The notes under the pieces were generated by a model. It was not told where the DNA came from, did no database searches, and worked only from the letters and a program-made list of their open reading frames with translations. Below are positions 25,900 through 34,088 of a stretch of DNA of 64,000 nucleotides, one piece after another (positions within the stretch are counted from its first letter, which is position 1; each line of letters begins with the position of its first letter). Origin of the DNA: Variovorax sp. SG517 (GTDB lineage: Bacteria > Pseudomonadota > Gammaproteobacteria > Burkholderiales > Burkholderiaceae_C); contig NZ_JABMJG010000001.1 of assembly GCF_013376045.1 (NCBI RefSeq), positions 434,001 to 498,000 on the forward strand. Reading direction: 5' to 3'. The position numbers and the translations under genes are program-made.

Positions 25900-26862
25900 T
25901 CAGCGCAGGAGTTCGGGCAGTTCTCCGGGTTCGGCCGGTGCGGCCGACGCAGCGGACTGATCCGGCCAGTCGACCTTGGAGCGGATCTCGCCCCGTCGCC
26001 ACTGGGCCAGCCTTTGCGTGTAGCGCGGCGCAATGCGGTCGTAGTTCTCCCAGCTGTCCTGCGTCATCGCTTCGCCCGGCTTGCGCCAGTTGTTGCTGTC
26101 GCCGAATATCTCTTCCGTGTCGGGGAGAGCGGCTGCCTCGCCCGGCTGCATCAGGCGGTTCATGTAGGCATGGCAGAACGCCGCGTGCTCCGGGCGCACG
26201 TCGTTTTCCCAGAGCAGTCCGTCGAGGCTGGAAGACAGGAAGTCCACGGGCGACAGCTCCCGTTGGCGAAGCGCATCGAGCCGGCCGGCGGCAAGGCGGT
26301 CTTCCCGCAGGATGCCGTTCAATGCGCACCAGCTTGCGAAGAAAGCGTCTTCCACCGAATGCTCCGGCTTGCTGCCGGGGTAGATGGTTGCGTAGGTCTC
26401 CTCCTCATCGACGCCCAGCAGCATGACCTCCGGCAGCCCTTCCGAATCGACCGTGACCTTGGCCCGAAGGCCCTCGCGCGGCGGCGGCAGCGCGAAGCGC
26501 ACTTCCTCGACCATGCCTTCGACGCGCCGGATGAAGCGCGAGCTGAGCGCCGCGTCATCCATCTTCCAGTCGAAGCCGCCAGGCAGCGAGCCACGGAAGT
26601 TGGGATAGACGAAGGCATGGGAAACCCAGGTCACCCAGGTTCGCCCCTCCTTGCGCGGCGGGAAATGCGAGCGGGTGCTGAGATTCATGCTGGTGCCGAC
26701 CTCGATGCCGAGCTTGCGATTGACGATGTCGGGGCTGTTGTTCGGCGTCGCGTTCTTGAACGGCTTCTTGCCGAGGGCTTCGGCCAGACGGACTGCGGCG
26801 GGGTCGTCGATGCGCTTGCCGAGGGCGTCGAGGAGCAGAGGGGTCAGGTCTTCGGTGGTCAT
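25900..26862 (-). CDS. Uncharacterised conserved-looking protein
   Basis: I do not recognise this 320-residue protein. It has no signal peptide or membrane helix and appears to be a soluble acidic cytoplasmic protein. Notable stretches are ALGKKPFKNATPNNSPDIVN near the N-terminus, RKEGRTWVTWVSHAFVYPNF near residue 70-90, and Trp-rich segments in the second half. The ATG at 26862 has AGGA upstream and is preferred to an upstream in-frame start at 27030. It sits at the edge of the Rhs island, convergent with fliR. A role as a toxin-immunity or accessory factor is possible but unsupported. Confidence 0.75.
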   Translation of the reverse strand: MTTEDLTPLLLDALGKRIDDPAAVRLAEALGKKPFKNATPNNSPDIVNRKLGIEVGTSMNLSTRSHFPPRKEGRTWVTWVSHAFVYPNFRGSLPGGFDWKMDDAALSSRFIRRVEGMVEEVRFALPPPREGLRAKVTVDSEGLPEVMLLGVDEEETYATIYPGSKPEHSVEDAFFASWCALNGILREDRLAAGRLDALRQRELSPVDFLSSSLDGLLWENDVRPEHAAFCHAYMNRLMQPGEAAALPDTEEIFGDSNNWRKPGEAMTQDSWENYDRIAPRYTQRLAQWRRGEIRSKVDWPDQSAASAAPAEPGELPELLR

Positions 26863-27218
26863 CAGGTCCTGTAGGTTCGATGTTGGAGCCTCGCGCGGCG
26901 GATTTCGCCATTCGCGCGGACCGGGGGATTGTTCCAGCGTCGCGGATAGCTGCGTAGATATACTGGCCGCCGTCACGTCAAAAACAGGCGTGATCGGGAT
27001 TGGCGTCCCGCTGAAATCACTGCGACGCAAGCCGCAGTCACCCCGCAGGGTCTGCGGCTTCGTCGTTCGTGCCTCCAGTTTTGGCGGCTCGACGGGCGGG
27101 CGCGAGCCCGGCCGGTTTCACGCAAGTGGTTTCCCGGTACGCCAACTCGTCGAGCCGCCGCCCTCAATTGGCGTTGAGCGCGGCTGTTTCAGCAAACCGA
27201 AACCCTTGGAGGCCTTTC
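26863..27218 (+). ncRNA. Structured leader region before a small orphan gene
   Basis: Two stems are visible on the plus strand. AAGCCGCAG (27029-27037) pairs with CTGCGGCTT (27052-27060), extendable on the outside. GGCGGCTCGACG (27083-27094) pairs perfectly with CGTCGAGCCGCC (27148-27159) across 53 nt that hold further GC-rich pairing. The region leads into GGAGG and the ATG of the 104-codon gene. The layout recalls phage-type leader or antisense RNAs in front of small orphan genes. The RNA assignment is my inference. Confidence 0.45.
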
Positions 27219-27533
27219 ATGGCTGCATCTGCTCGCGCATCCGCGCGCGCCTCTTCCTCTCCCGAATCATCCGAAACCGCCAGCGTCGAATCGCTTGCGC
27301 TGCAGGCCAGCGACGACGTCGACAGCCTGCACGAACTGCAGCGCGCATATGCGGGCCTGGAAAAGCTCATCGTTTCACAGACCGTGAACGACACGGAAGA
27401 GATCCATCCGACCCGTACCGAACTCGGAGCGCTGGTGCGGGTGGTGAATGAGGAATTGAAGCGGCGGATCGAAGCGGCCGACTCCGCGCTCCAGTCGTTG
27501 CGCATTGCCTTGGATGCGGGCGGTCCGCGGTGA
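27219..27533 (+). CDS. Small hypothetical protein
   Basis: The 104-residue product is not recognised. It starts at an ATG with GGAGG 7 nt upstream. The N-terminal third is Ser/Ala/Arg-rich and probably disordered. The rest is helical with charged heptads (HELQRAYAGLEKLIVSQ and VVNEELKRRIEAADSALQSL). It resembles small proteins found beside phage-derived leaders, but no function can be named. Upstream in-frame codons to 27069 look non-coding. Confidence 0.65.
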   Translation: MAASARASARASSSPESSETASVESLALQASDDVDSLHELQRAYAGLEKLIVSQTVNDTEEIHPTRTELGALVRVVNEELKRRIEAADSALQSLRIALDAGGPR

Positions 27534-27752
27534 TGAAGATCTTCCGTGCATAGATCGACGGTATGTGCGTCTCAAGTTCCGGCCGGAAGCAGGCGCATCG
27601 TCACACTGAGCAGCCCATGCGTTTGAGCCCCCTCTGCAGTTCCTCACGCGGTCTGCAGGCGCACCCGTCCCACATCGCGATCAGGGCTCTCATGCCAGAA
27701 GAACATGATGCTTACGGCAAGCAAGGTGACAGTTTCCGGAGACCGGATGAAC
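27534..27752. other. Gap between small gene and immunity gene
   Basis: These 219 bp are convergent flank sequence with lower G+C than the flagellar genes. Two short open frames (27563-27775 plus, 27644-27829 minus) have no ribosome-binding site or family features. I see no clear terminator. Confidence 0.35.
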
Positions 27753-28040
27753 TTATTCGGTGTCGAGGTCGTTGATAAATGCTTCGAGTGCAAGCAGTGA
27801 GCCTTCAACTTCAGTCGTCTCGGCCACACTCAATTCCCTTTTTTCTTCGAGCACGATCGCATTCACCTGCTCTAGGGATAGAACAATAGGGAAAATGGCG
27901 TTACTCCATCTCTCATTGGCAACCACAGTATTGACCCCCTCAATTCGCTGGATAAGCGCGTTCAGAGCAAGTGACTTTTGGCGATAGTCCTCAATCAGCT
28001 TTCGCAAAACTGTTATCTGTCTTTTCAGAAATTCATCCAT
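27753..28040 (-). CDS. Probable immunity protein of the Rhs toxin
   Basis: This 95-residue soluble acidic protein follows the rhs stop by 14 nt, the usual place for the immunity gene of a polymorphic toxin. It is helical, with MDEFLKRQITVLRKLIEDYR at the start and AETTEVEGSLLALEAFINDL at the end. The ATG at 28040 has GGAG six bases upstream. A GTG at 28058 overlapping the rhs stop is the alternative. Its base composition is more AT-rich than the surrounding genes, like the 3' end of rhs. The family is not recognised, so the immunity role is inferred from position. Confidence 0.7.
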   Translation of the reverse strand: MDEFLKRQITVLRKLIEDYRQKSLALNALIQRIEGVNTVVANERWSNAIFPIVLSLEQVNAIVLEEKRELSVAETTEVEGSLLALEAFINDLDTE

Positions 28041-28054
28041 TACGTTCTCCATTC

Positions 28055-31000
28055 TCACTTAGGGATGACAGTGATCACTTGACCTCGACCGCCTGTAACG
28101 ACGGTCACGCGGCCATCGGGACTGACGTGAACCGTTGTGTCCGGTTGATTGCCCGGCACAGAAGTACCGTTCTGAATTGCATCCTCGATCACCGAAGGTG
28201 GAAGACCACGCCCTTGCATTCGATCTAAGGCATGACCTGTGTAGTCTCGGCCATCGATACTCGTTGGCTCGTTTGTACCGGGCTCCACCTCAATCGGACT
28301 GCCTCGTTGGCCAGTTGGCGTGCTTGGGTGCTTCTCGCCAGCGCCATCAGAAAACATTCGATCGCTAAGACGACCAAGGGCATCACCACATTGCTTTCCA
28401 ATTTGCTCCAATTTCTCTTTGCAACCCGGAATCCCTTGACAGATTAGGAGACTAACTCCTGTGCCACCAACGCCCCATGCAATGGCATTTTTCCCCTGGG
28501 GATCGGTGTATCCAAGAGAGTTCCCTCCAACATACCCGAACCGATTCCACCCACCATCAAGCCCGATTGGATCCGGCTGGCTGTATCGCCCCGTCCTCGC
28601 GTCGTAGCTTCTGAAGTAGTTGTAGTTGAGGCCTGACTCTTCGTCTGCATACTGCCCCGGATAGCGCAGGTTGAACTTCACCGCGGCGATGTTCGTGGTG
28701 CCCGGATTCGGTGTTGTCTCCGTGTTAGCGAACCGGTTCTTCGCCAGCGTCGGCTTGTCCTCCCCGAAGGCGCTGTAGCCCCACTGCCAGACAGCCTGGC
28801 CGTCCGCGTTGCTCAGCTTCCTCGGCGTGTTCAGGTGATCGCTGTGGACGGCATAGGTTGTGCCGTCGATGATGGCCACGATCGGCATCGGCCCGTTGGC
28901 CGTCGGCAGGTAGATGTACTGGCTCTGCCCTGCACTGTTGGTGCCGCCGCTGCCCACCTCGGCGATCAGCGTGCCCTGCTCGTCATAGGTGTAGGCATAG
29001 CCCAGCTGCTCCGCCTGTGTCGTGCCCGGGCTCCACAGCTTCGTGAAGAACGCGATCAGGCTTGCCATGAAGCCAGGGTCGGCCTCGTCGCCCTGTGTGG
29101 GCGGGTACAGCGGCTCCGTCTTGAACACCCGCTGTCCGAGCGCGTTGTGGGCGTAGCGCGTGGTCGGGCTCACATCGGTCGCGCCCGTCGTTGCCGCCGC
29201 CAGCCTGCCCTCGGCATCGTAGGTGTAGCTTCTTAAGCCATCGGTCAAGAGGTCGCCGTTGGCGTTGTAGCCGTAGGTGACGCTGGTGCTGCTCGATCCG
29301 TTGAGGGTCTGCGTGAAGCCCGTGAGCTGGTTGCTGGAGGTGCCGACCGTGTAGGTGCGGTTCGTCGTCTGGCCGTTCAGCACCCGGGTGCTGCTGGAGC
29401 GGTTGCCGTTGGCGTCGTAGCCGAAGCCTGCCGTGTTGCCCGTGGCGTTGAAGCTCGTGATGCGCCCCACGGGGTTGTAGCCCACGCTCCAGCTTGTGTT
29501 GGCATTGGCGATGGTGCTGTGGGTCGGATCGGTGTCCCCGGGCAGGTACAGGTTCTGCGTGAGGCTGCTGATGCGCCCCGCGGCGTCATAGCCGTAGCTG
29601 CTGAACTCGGTGCTCGTGAGCCGGCCCGCGGTGTCGTAGCTGCGGCTGGCTGCGAGTTGCGGGCTGCCGGTGGTGAAGGCCCAGGTCCATGCGGTGGGCT
29701 GGCCCAGCGGGTTCCAGGCGATGCCGCTGACCAGCGGGTTGCCGTTCCAGTTCAGGCCCGTAAGGCGGCCCGTGGCGTCGTAGACGTGGCTGAGGGTGCC
29801 GCCGTTGGGGTAGCCGATGCTCGCCAGGGTGCCGTTGGGGTTGTAGGCGTAGCTGACCTGCTGGATGCTTCCATTGGCGAGGGTCTGCTTCTTGAGCGTG
29901 ATGCGCCCGAAGGCATCCCGGGTGTACTCGGTGGTGCCGCTGCGGTCGACGATCTCCGAGAGATACCCCTTGCTGGTGGCCGTGAGGTCGTAGCGCAGGG
30001 TGGTGGTCTTGCCGTCGGCGAAGACCAAGCCGGTGGGGCGGCCCAGGGCGTCCCGGGTGATGGTGGTGGCCTGGCCCAGGGCATCGGTGACCTGGCTGGG
30101 CAGGCCGAGGTTGTCGTACTGGGTGCTGGAGCCACCTGTGTCGGCGCTGCTCTCGGTGGTGGCGTTGCCCTGGGCATCGCGGCCATAGGCGGTGACCACG
30201 CCCTTGAAGTCCTTGGCCTCGGTGACGGCGTCCAGGGCGTTGTACTTCAGGGTGGCGCTGGCGTTGGCTGCGTCGGTGACAGAGACCACGCGGCGCAGGT
30301 TGTCCCGCGCGAGTTGAGTGCTCTGGTTCAGCCCGTTAGTGGTGCGGCTGAGGTCACCGTTGGCGTCATAACCGAAGGATTTCGCCTGGTTCGGGCCTTC
30401 GGTCATGGTGTAGACGCGGTTGAGCAAATTCATGGTGCGCGCGACATTCCAGGCCACGGCGCCAGCACTGTCCTTGATCTGCTCGGCGGTACGGTTGCCC
30501 ATGCCGTCCAGGGTGTGGGTGCCCGATTCGCCTCGGTTGTTGCTCCAGCCGGTCAGGCGATGGGCGGCGTCGTAGGCGTAGGTCAGTACAAGGCCGCTGG
30601 GCAGCGAGACGGTCTCGACGGTGCCGTAGGGCTTGTAGGTGAGGACGGTGGTCTGGCTGCCGATGCTCTGGGTCAGAAGTCGATCGCGAGGATCGTAGGT
30701 GTAGGTGGTGATCAGGCCATTCGGAGCGGTCGAGCTGACGACGCGGTTGGCGAGGTCGTAGGCGTACTGAGTGACATGGCCCAGGGCGTTCGTGGACGTG
30801 AGGACGTTGCCTCGGGGGTCGTAGGTGTAGCTCGTCACCGCGCCGTTGGGGTCGGTGGCGGTGTCGACCAGCTGCTGGGCGTTGTACGTCCACTGCCAAG
30901 TCTGAGCCTTGTTGTTGATGGTGTTGGTGAGCGTCCGGGTGAGGGCATTGCCGACGGCATCGTGGGTGAAGGAGATCCTGCGGCCTGACTCGGTGATCTG

Positions 31001-32677
31001 TATGGGGAGGCTGAAATCAGGATGCCACTGGGTAGTGGTGGTCTGGGCCTCCGGCCTGCCAAATGCTCGGACCACCGCGAGCGGGAGACGGCGGGTGATG
31101 TCCCAGCTTGAAGTGGTTACCGAGCCTTTGAAATCACTCTCGGAAGTGACCAAGCCATTGGCGTCCTGAACTCGGTATGCAGCGTCGTTGCCGCCGCTGC
31201 CGGAGGGCCATGAGCCGCCGGTCACGACCAGCTTCCCCTTCGTTGTGCTGTAGCTGTAGCTGCGGCTCCAGCCCACCGGATCAACCACCGTCGCTGAACC
31301 CCAAGAGGGATAGCTCACTTGGTAGCGATTGACGGCGCCGGCCAACTGTGTCTCGATGGCACGGCCTTGCGAGTCATAACTGAAGGTGGCGAAACGCGCG
31401 CCCGTTTCATCCAGGATGCCCGTCAGGGCCTGTGGGTACGTAGCATTCTCGTAAAGGTAAGTACGAGTCTTTGCGTCTGGGTAGGTCACCACCGAGAGGC
31501 GACCTTCGGGGTCGTAGGTGTAGGCGATGCTGCGCAAGTCGGGCGTGACAACCGACACGAGCAAGCCCGCACCGTTGTAGCCCAGTGTCAGCGTGCGCCC
31601 AAATGGGTTGGTGACCGTGATCAGCTGTCCGGCAGCATCATAGGTGTAGGAAGTGATCTGCCCATTTCGCTGGGTGAGCGCCTGCAGCTTCCCATCCGCA
31701 GCAAACAACAACGTAGCGTCGTCCTCGGCACGCCGATATGCCCAGGTACCGTCGACCGCCTGCACCAGACTGTCCGCACTGTTCGAAGTAGTCCAGACCG
31801 ACGAGCCCGGAGCCTTGCTGAATGCACGCAGCGTTCCGTCTGCGTTGTTGATGGCTATGGAGATTGGATTGACTGCCGGCGCGAACCGCAGCGCCGTCGT
31901 GTGGTTGTGCGCCCACGCCCTGCCCAACGAGCCTGCTGGCCGGCTTGTGTCTGCCCCCCAAGTGCTTCGGTACGTGCGCCGGAACGACAGCGGTGCTGGG
32001 CCGTTGTCGCCGTAGTCGAGGTCTGACCGGTACTTCTCTGCGGTGGCCGGCAAGATAGGGGCGCCGAATATCTCGCCATCGGCCGCACTGACGACGTCGT
32101 TACGGCATAGCGGCGGCTCGGGCGCGGCGGGCTTGCCGGTGATGGGGTCGACAAGGGAGGGATCCGTCGGGGGATCCGATACTTCTCGCCACTGTCTATC
32201 CAGATAGAGGGTCGTCTGGCTATAGAACACCCCCGCGGTAGAAGCGTCCCTTTCCACCGCAGTGCATTGGGTGTCGGCACCGGACGCAATCGAACTCACA
32301 TACGTGTAGACGCTGCCGTTTACGGATGCGGAAGCGCCAACCATCTGCGCGCATGCTGCCGAAGCAGTGCGCTGCACGTCACTGTGCTTGCTGCCAAGCC
32401 ATCCATTGCCAAAGGCCTGATACGTGTACGCCTGGGCAGCGAACGAATAGGGAGCGCCAAGGCAGCACGCCGCGACGAGCAAGCGGAAAAGATGGGGTAA
32501 CCCGCCCCAAAGATTGCGAGGATGCTGACGAGCAGCCCCACATGATTGGCCTCTGCTGAGGGTTCGACGCCATTTGTCCGAAAAAACCTCAAAGGCCCAT
32601 CTCGTCGATCGAGACGACGTCCGTGAAACCGCGACCAAATCGCAGATTCTTTGCAATGCCCCCTGCAAACACATCAC
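28055..32677 (-). CDS. Rhs/YD-repeat polymorphic toxin with putative RNase tail
   Basis: This 1540-codon gene encodes an Rhs protein. After about 60 residues comes a hydrophobic signal-like segment (LFRLLVAACCLGAPYSFAA, about 64-82), so Sec-type export is likely. A DUF6531-like region follows (RSDLDYGDNGPAPLSFRRTY), then a long run of YD repeats and the Rhs core ending in YNYFRSYDARTGRYSQPDPI and GGNSLGYTDPQG. The last about 110 residues are a variable tip. GHALDRMQGRGLPPSVIEDA and VTVVTGGRGQVITVI resemble DUF4258/BECR-fold RNase domains. The ATG at 32674 has GGAGGGG upstream; the GTG at 32677 is the alternative. No VgrG, PAAR or T6SS gene is nearby. The 3' end is less GC-rich than the core, suggesting tip exchange. 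Confidence 0.88.
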   Translation of the reverse strand: MMCLQGALQRICDLVAVSRTSSRSTRWAFEVFSDKWRRTLSRGQSCGAARQHPRNLWGGLPHLFRLLVAACCLGAPYSFAAQAYTYQAFGNGWLGSKHSDVQRTASAACAQMVGASASVNGSVYTYVSSIASGADTQCTAVERDASTAGVFYSQTTLYLDRQWREVSDPPTDPSLVDPITGKPAAPEPPLCRNDVVSAADGEIFGAPILPATAEKYRSDLDYGDNGPAPLSFRRTYRSTWGADTSRPAGSLGRAWAHNHTTALRFAPAVNPISIAINNADGTLRAFSKAPGSSVWTTSNSADSLVQAVDGTWAYRRAEDDATLLFAADGKLQALTQRNGQITSYTYDAAGQLITVTNPFGRTLTLGYNGAGLLVSVVTPDLRSIAYTYDPEGRLSVVTYPDAKTRTYLYENATYPQALTGILDETGARFATFSYDSQGRAIETQLAGAVNRYQVSYPSWGSATVVDPVGWSRSYSYSTTKGKLVVTGGSWPSGSGGNDAAYRVQDANGLVTSESDFKGSVTTSSWDITRRLPLAVVRAFGRPEAQTTTTQWHPDFSLPIQITESGRRISFTHDAVGNALTRTLTNTINNKAQTWQWTYNAQQLVDTATDPNGAVTSYTYDPRGNVLTSTNALGHVTQYAYDLANRVVSSTAPNGLITTYTYDPRDRLLTQSIGSQTTVLTYKPYGTVETVSLPSGLVLTYAYDAAHRLTGWSNNRGESGTHTLDGMGNRTAEQIKDSAGAVAWNVARTMNLLNRVYTMTEGPNQAKSFGYDANGDLSRTTNGLNQSTQLARDNLRRVVSVTDAANASATLKYNALDAVTEAKDFKGVVTAYGRDAQGNATTESSADTGGSSTQYDNLGLPSQVTDALGQATTITRDALGRPTGLVFADGKTTTLRYDLTATSKGYLSEIVDRSGTTEYTRDAFGRITLKKQTLANGSIQQVSYAYNPNGTLASIGYPNGGTLSHVYDATGRLTGLNWNGNPLVSGIAWNPLGQPTAWTWAFTTGSPQLAASRSYDTAGRLTSTEFSSYGYDAAGRISSLTQNLYLPGDTDPTHSTIANANTSWSVGYNPVGRITSFNATGNTAGFGYDANGNRSSSTRVLNGQTTNRTYTVGTSSNQLTGFTQTLNGSSSTSVTYGYNANGDLLTDGLRSYTYDAEGRLAAATTGATDVSPTTRYAHNALGQRVFKTEPLYPPTQGDEADPGFMASLIAFFTKLWSPGTTQAEQLGYAYTYDEQGTLIAEVGSGGTNSAGQSQYIYLPTANGPMPIVAIIDGTTYAVHSDHLNTPRKLSNADGQAVWQWGYSAFGEDKPTLAKNRFANTETTPNPGTTNIAAVKFNLRYPGQYADEESGLNYNYFRSYDARTGRYSQPDPIGLDGGWNRFGYVGGNSLGYTDPQGKNAIAWGVGGTGVSLLICQGIPGCKEKLEQIGKQCGDALGRLSDRMFSDGAGEKHPSTPTGQRGSPIEVEPGTNEPTSIDGRDYTGHALDRMQGRGLPPSVIEDAIQNGTSVPGNQPDTTVHVSPDGRVTVVTGGRGQVITVIPK

Positions 32678-32976
32678 TCACCCCTCCCTCGTGCTTTCTC
32701 ATTGGTGCGCCTGAACATCTAACGGCACCTTCGCGAGCCGTGACGATCAGCATTTTCCCGAGCAATCGATAACCCGCTCAGGCTCCCCAAGCTGCCCACT
32801 CTGTACAGCGACTCCAGGTTAGCGGAAAGGCTACGCGCACACAACGACGGCTTGATGGCATGCGCACAGGCGACACCTGGGAAATGGTCATGCCGGAGGA
32901 AGGTTCGACTTCGGGTTCCGTTGAAGGCGACGCACTATGGGGTTCGCGGCATGTCTTACCGCACCACTGTCGAAGG
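32678..32976. other. rhs upstream region
   Basis: This 299-bp gap between the diguanylate cyclase stop and the rhs start should carry the rhs promoter on the minus strand. It has a purine-rich ribosome-binding site next to rhs. I see no clear promoter, terminator or repeat. Confidence 0.35.
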
Positions 32977-34011
32977 TCAGCCTACGACATGCAGGGCGAA
33001 CCTGTCCTTCCCCATGCGCTTCGCCTCGTACAGCGCCATGTCGGCTTCGCGCATCAGCTCCGATGGAATGCGATGGCGGCCCAGATCGGATATGCCCACG
33101 CTGACCGTGACGAGGCGGCCCTCGATGCGGATGCCGCGCACCTGCTCCAGGATGCGCGCGGCCATCGACTGCGCATGCGCCGTGCCGCCGCCCGTCAGCA
33201 TGATGCCGAACTCCTCGCCGCCGAGCCTGCCCAAGGCATGGCCGAGCGCGGCCTCCCTGAGCACGGCCGCGACGCGCTGCAGCGCCAGGTCGCCGGCCGC
33301 GTGCCCGAAGTCGTCGTTGATCTTCTTGAAGTCGTCCACGTCGATCATCAGGAAGCATCCGTCGCCGAGCCGGCCCTGCTCGTGGAGCTGCTGGACGTCG
33401 GCCAGGAGCTTGCGGCGGTTGCACATGCCGGTGAGCACGTCCTTGTATGCGAGCTGTTCGAGTTCCTGCCGCAGCCTCAGGCTCTCGCGGTGCAGCGTCG
33501 CGAAGATGACGTTCATCAGCAGCCCCATGGTGATGGTCCCGCAGGGCATCAGCAAGGTCCAGCCGGAATCCAGGCCATGGGGCGTGCCCACCCACTCGCC
33601 CCGTCCCATGATCAGCCATGCCCCCGAACTCGCCAGCGCCGACAGGCTCAACCGCGAGAAGAGCGGCGCGCCCACCACCGAGACGATCACGCTCATGGAA
33701 ACCGCCCACACCTCGCGATCGGGGCTCTGCGCCATGAGCATGGAGAAACCCAGGCACAGCAGCCAGACGGAGATGATCGAGAAGAACGAGAGGAACCGGG
33801 TCGCGCAGCTTCCGGCGATGGACAGGGCCACGCAGCATGCAAGCAGCGCCAGGTGCCAGGTCACGTATTCGTAGCCCGGGTCCGCGAGCCACCATGCCGC
33901 GCCCCAGAACACGAATCCGATCACCTGCACGCCCACGGAGATCGGCTTGATGAGCCGGAGAAAGTCTTTCAGCCGGGCCCGCTCGTCGACGGATGGGTAG
34001 CAAACGATCAT
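32977..34011 (-). CDS. Membrane-bound diguanylate cyclase
   Basis: The protein would make cyclic-di-GMP from GTP at the inner membrane. The 344 residues hold about six hydrophobic segments in the first 185 residues (for example VIGFVFWGAAWWLADPG, WAVSMSVIVSVVGAPLF and WTLLMPCGTITMGLLMNVIF). A GGDEF domain follows with DVLTGMCNRRKL, IDVDDFKKINDDFGH and an intact active site RLGGEEFGIML. The inhibitory RxxD site is absent five residues upstream of GGEEF. The ATG at 34011 is chosen; the longer open frame is antisense shadow of the next gene. It lies 77 nt after a GGDEF-EAL gene. Confidence 0.92.
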   Translation of the reverse strand: MIVCYPSVDERARLKDFLRLIKPISVGVQVIGFVFWGAAWWLADPGYEYVTWHLALLACCVALSIAGSCATRFLSFFSIISVWLLCLGFSMLMAQSPDREVWAVSMSVIVSVVGAPLFSRLSLSALASSGAWLIMGRGEWVGTPHGLDSGWTLLMPCGTITMGLLMNVIFATLHRESLRLRQELEQLAYKDVLTGMCNRRKLLADVQQLHEQGRLGDGCFLMIDVDDFKKINDDFGHAAGDLALQRVAAVLREAALGHALGRLGGEEFGIMLTGGGTAHAQSMAARILEQVRGIRIEGRLVTVSVGISDLGRHRIPSELMREADMALYEAKRMGKDRFALHVVG

Positions 34012-34088
34012 GATCGAAGACCTGCAACCTGTTGGTTCACGCCGCTCGAGCGGTCCGGGGGCAGTGGGAGGGCGATTGCCCGTTCTTC

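Noticed and set aside
27563..27829. Two overlapping short open frames next to the immunity gene
   Set aside because: They lie on opposite strands and have no ribosome-binding sites. One could be a toxin-gene remnant, but nothing supports this.
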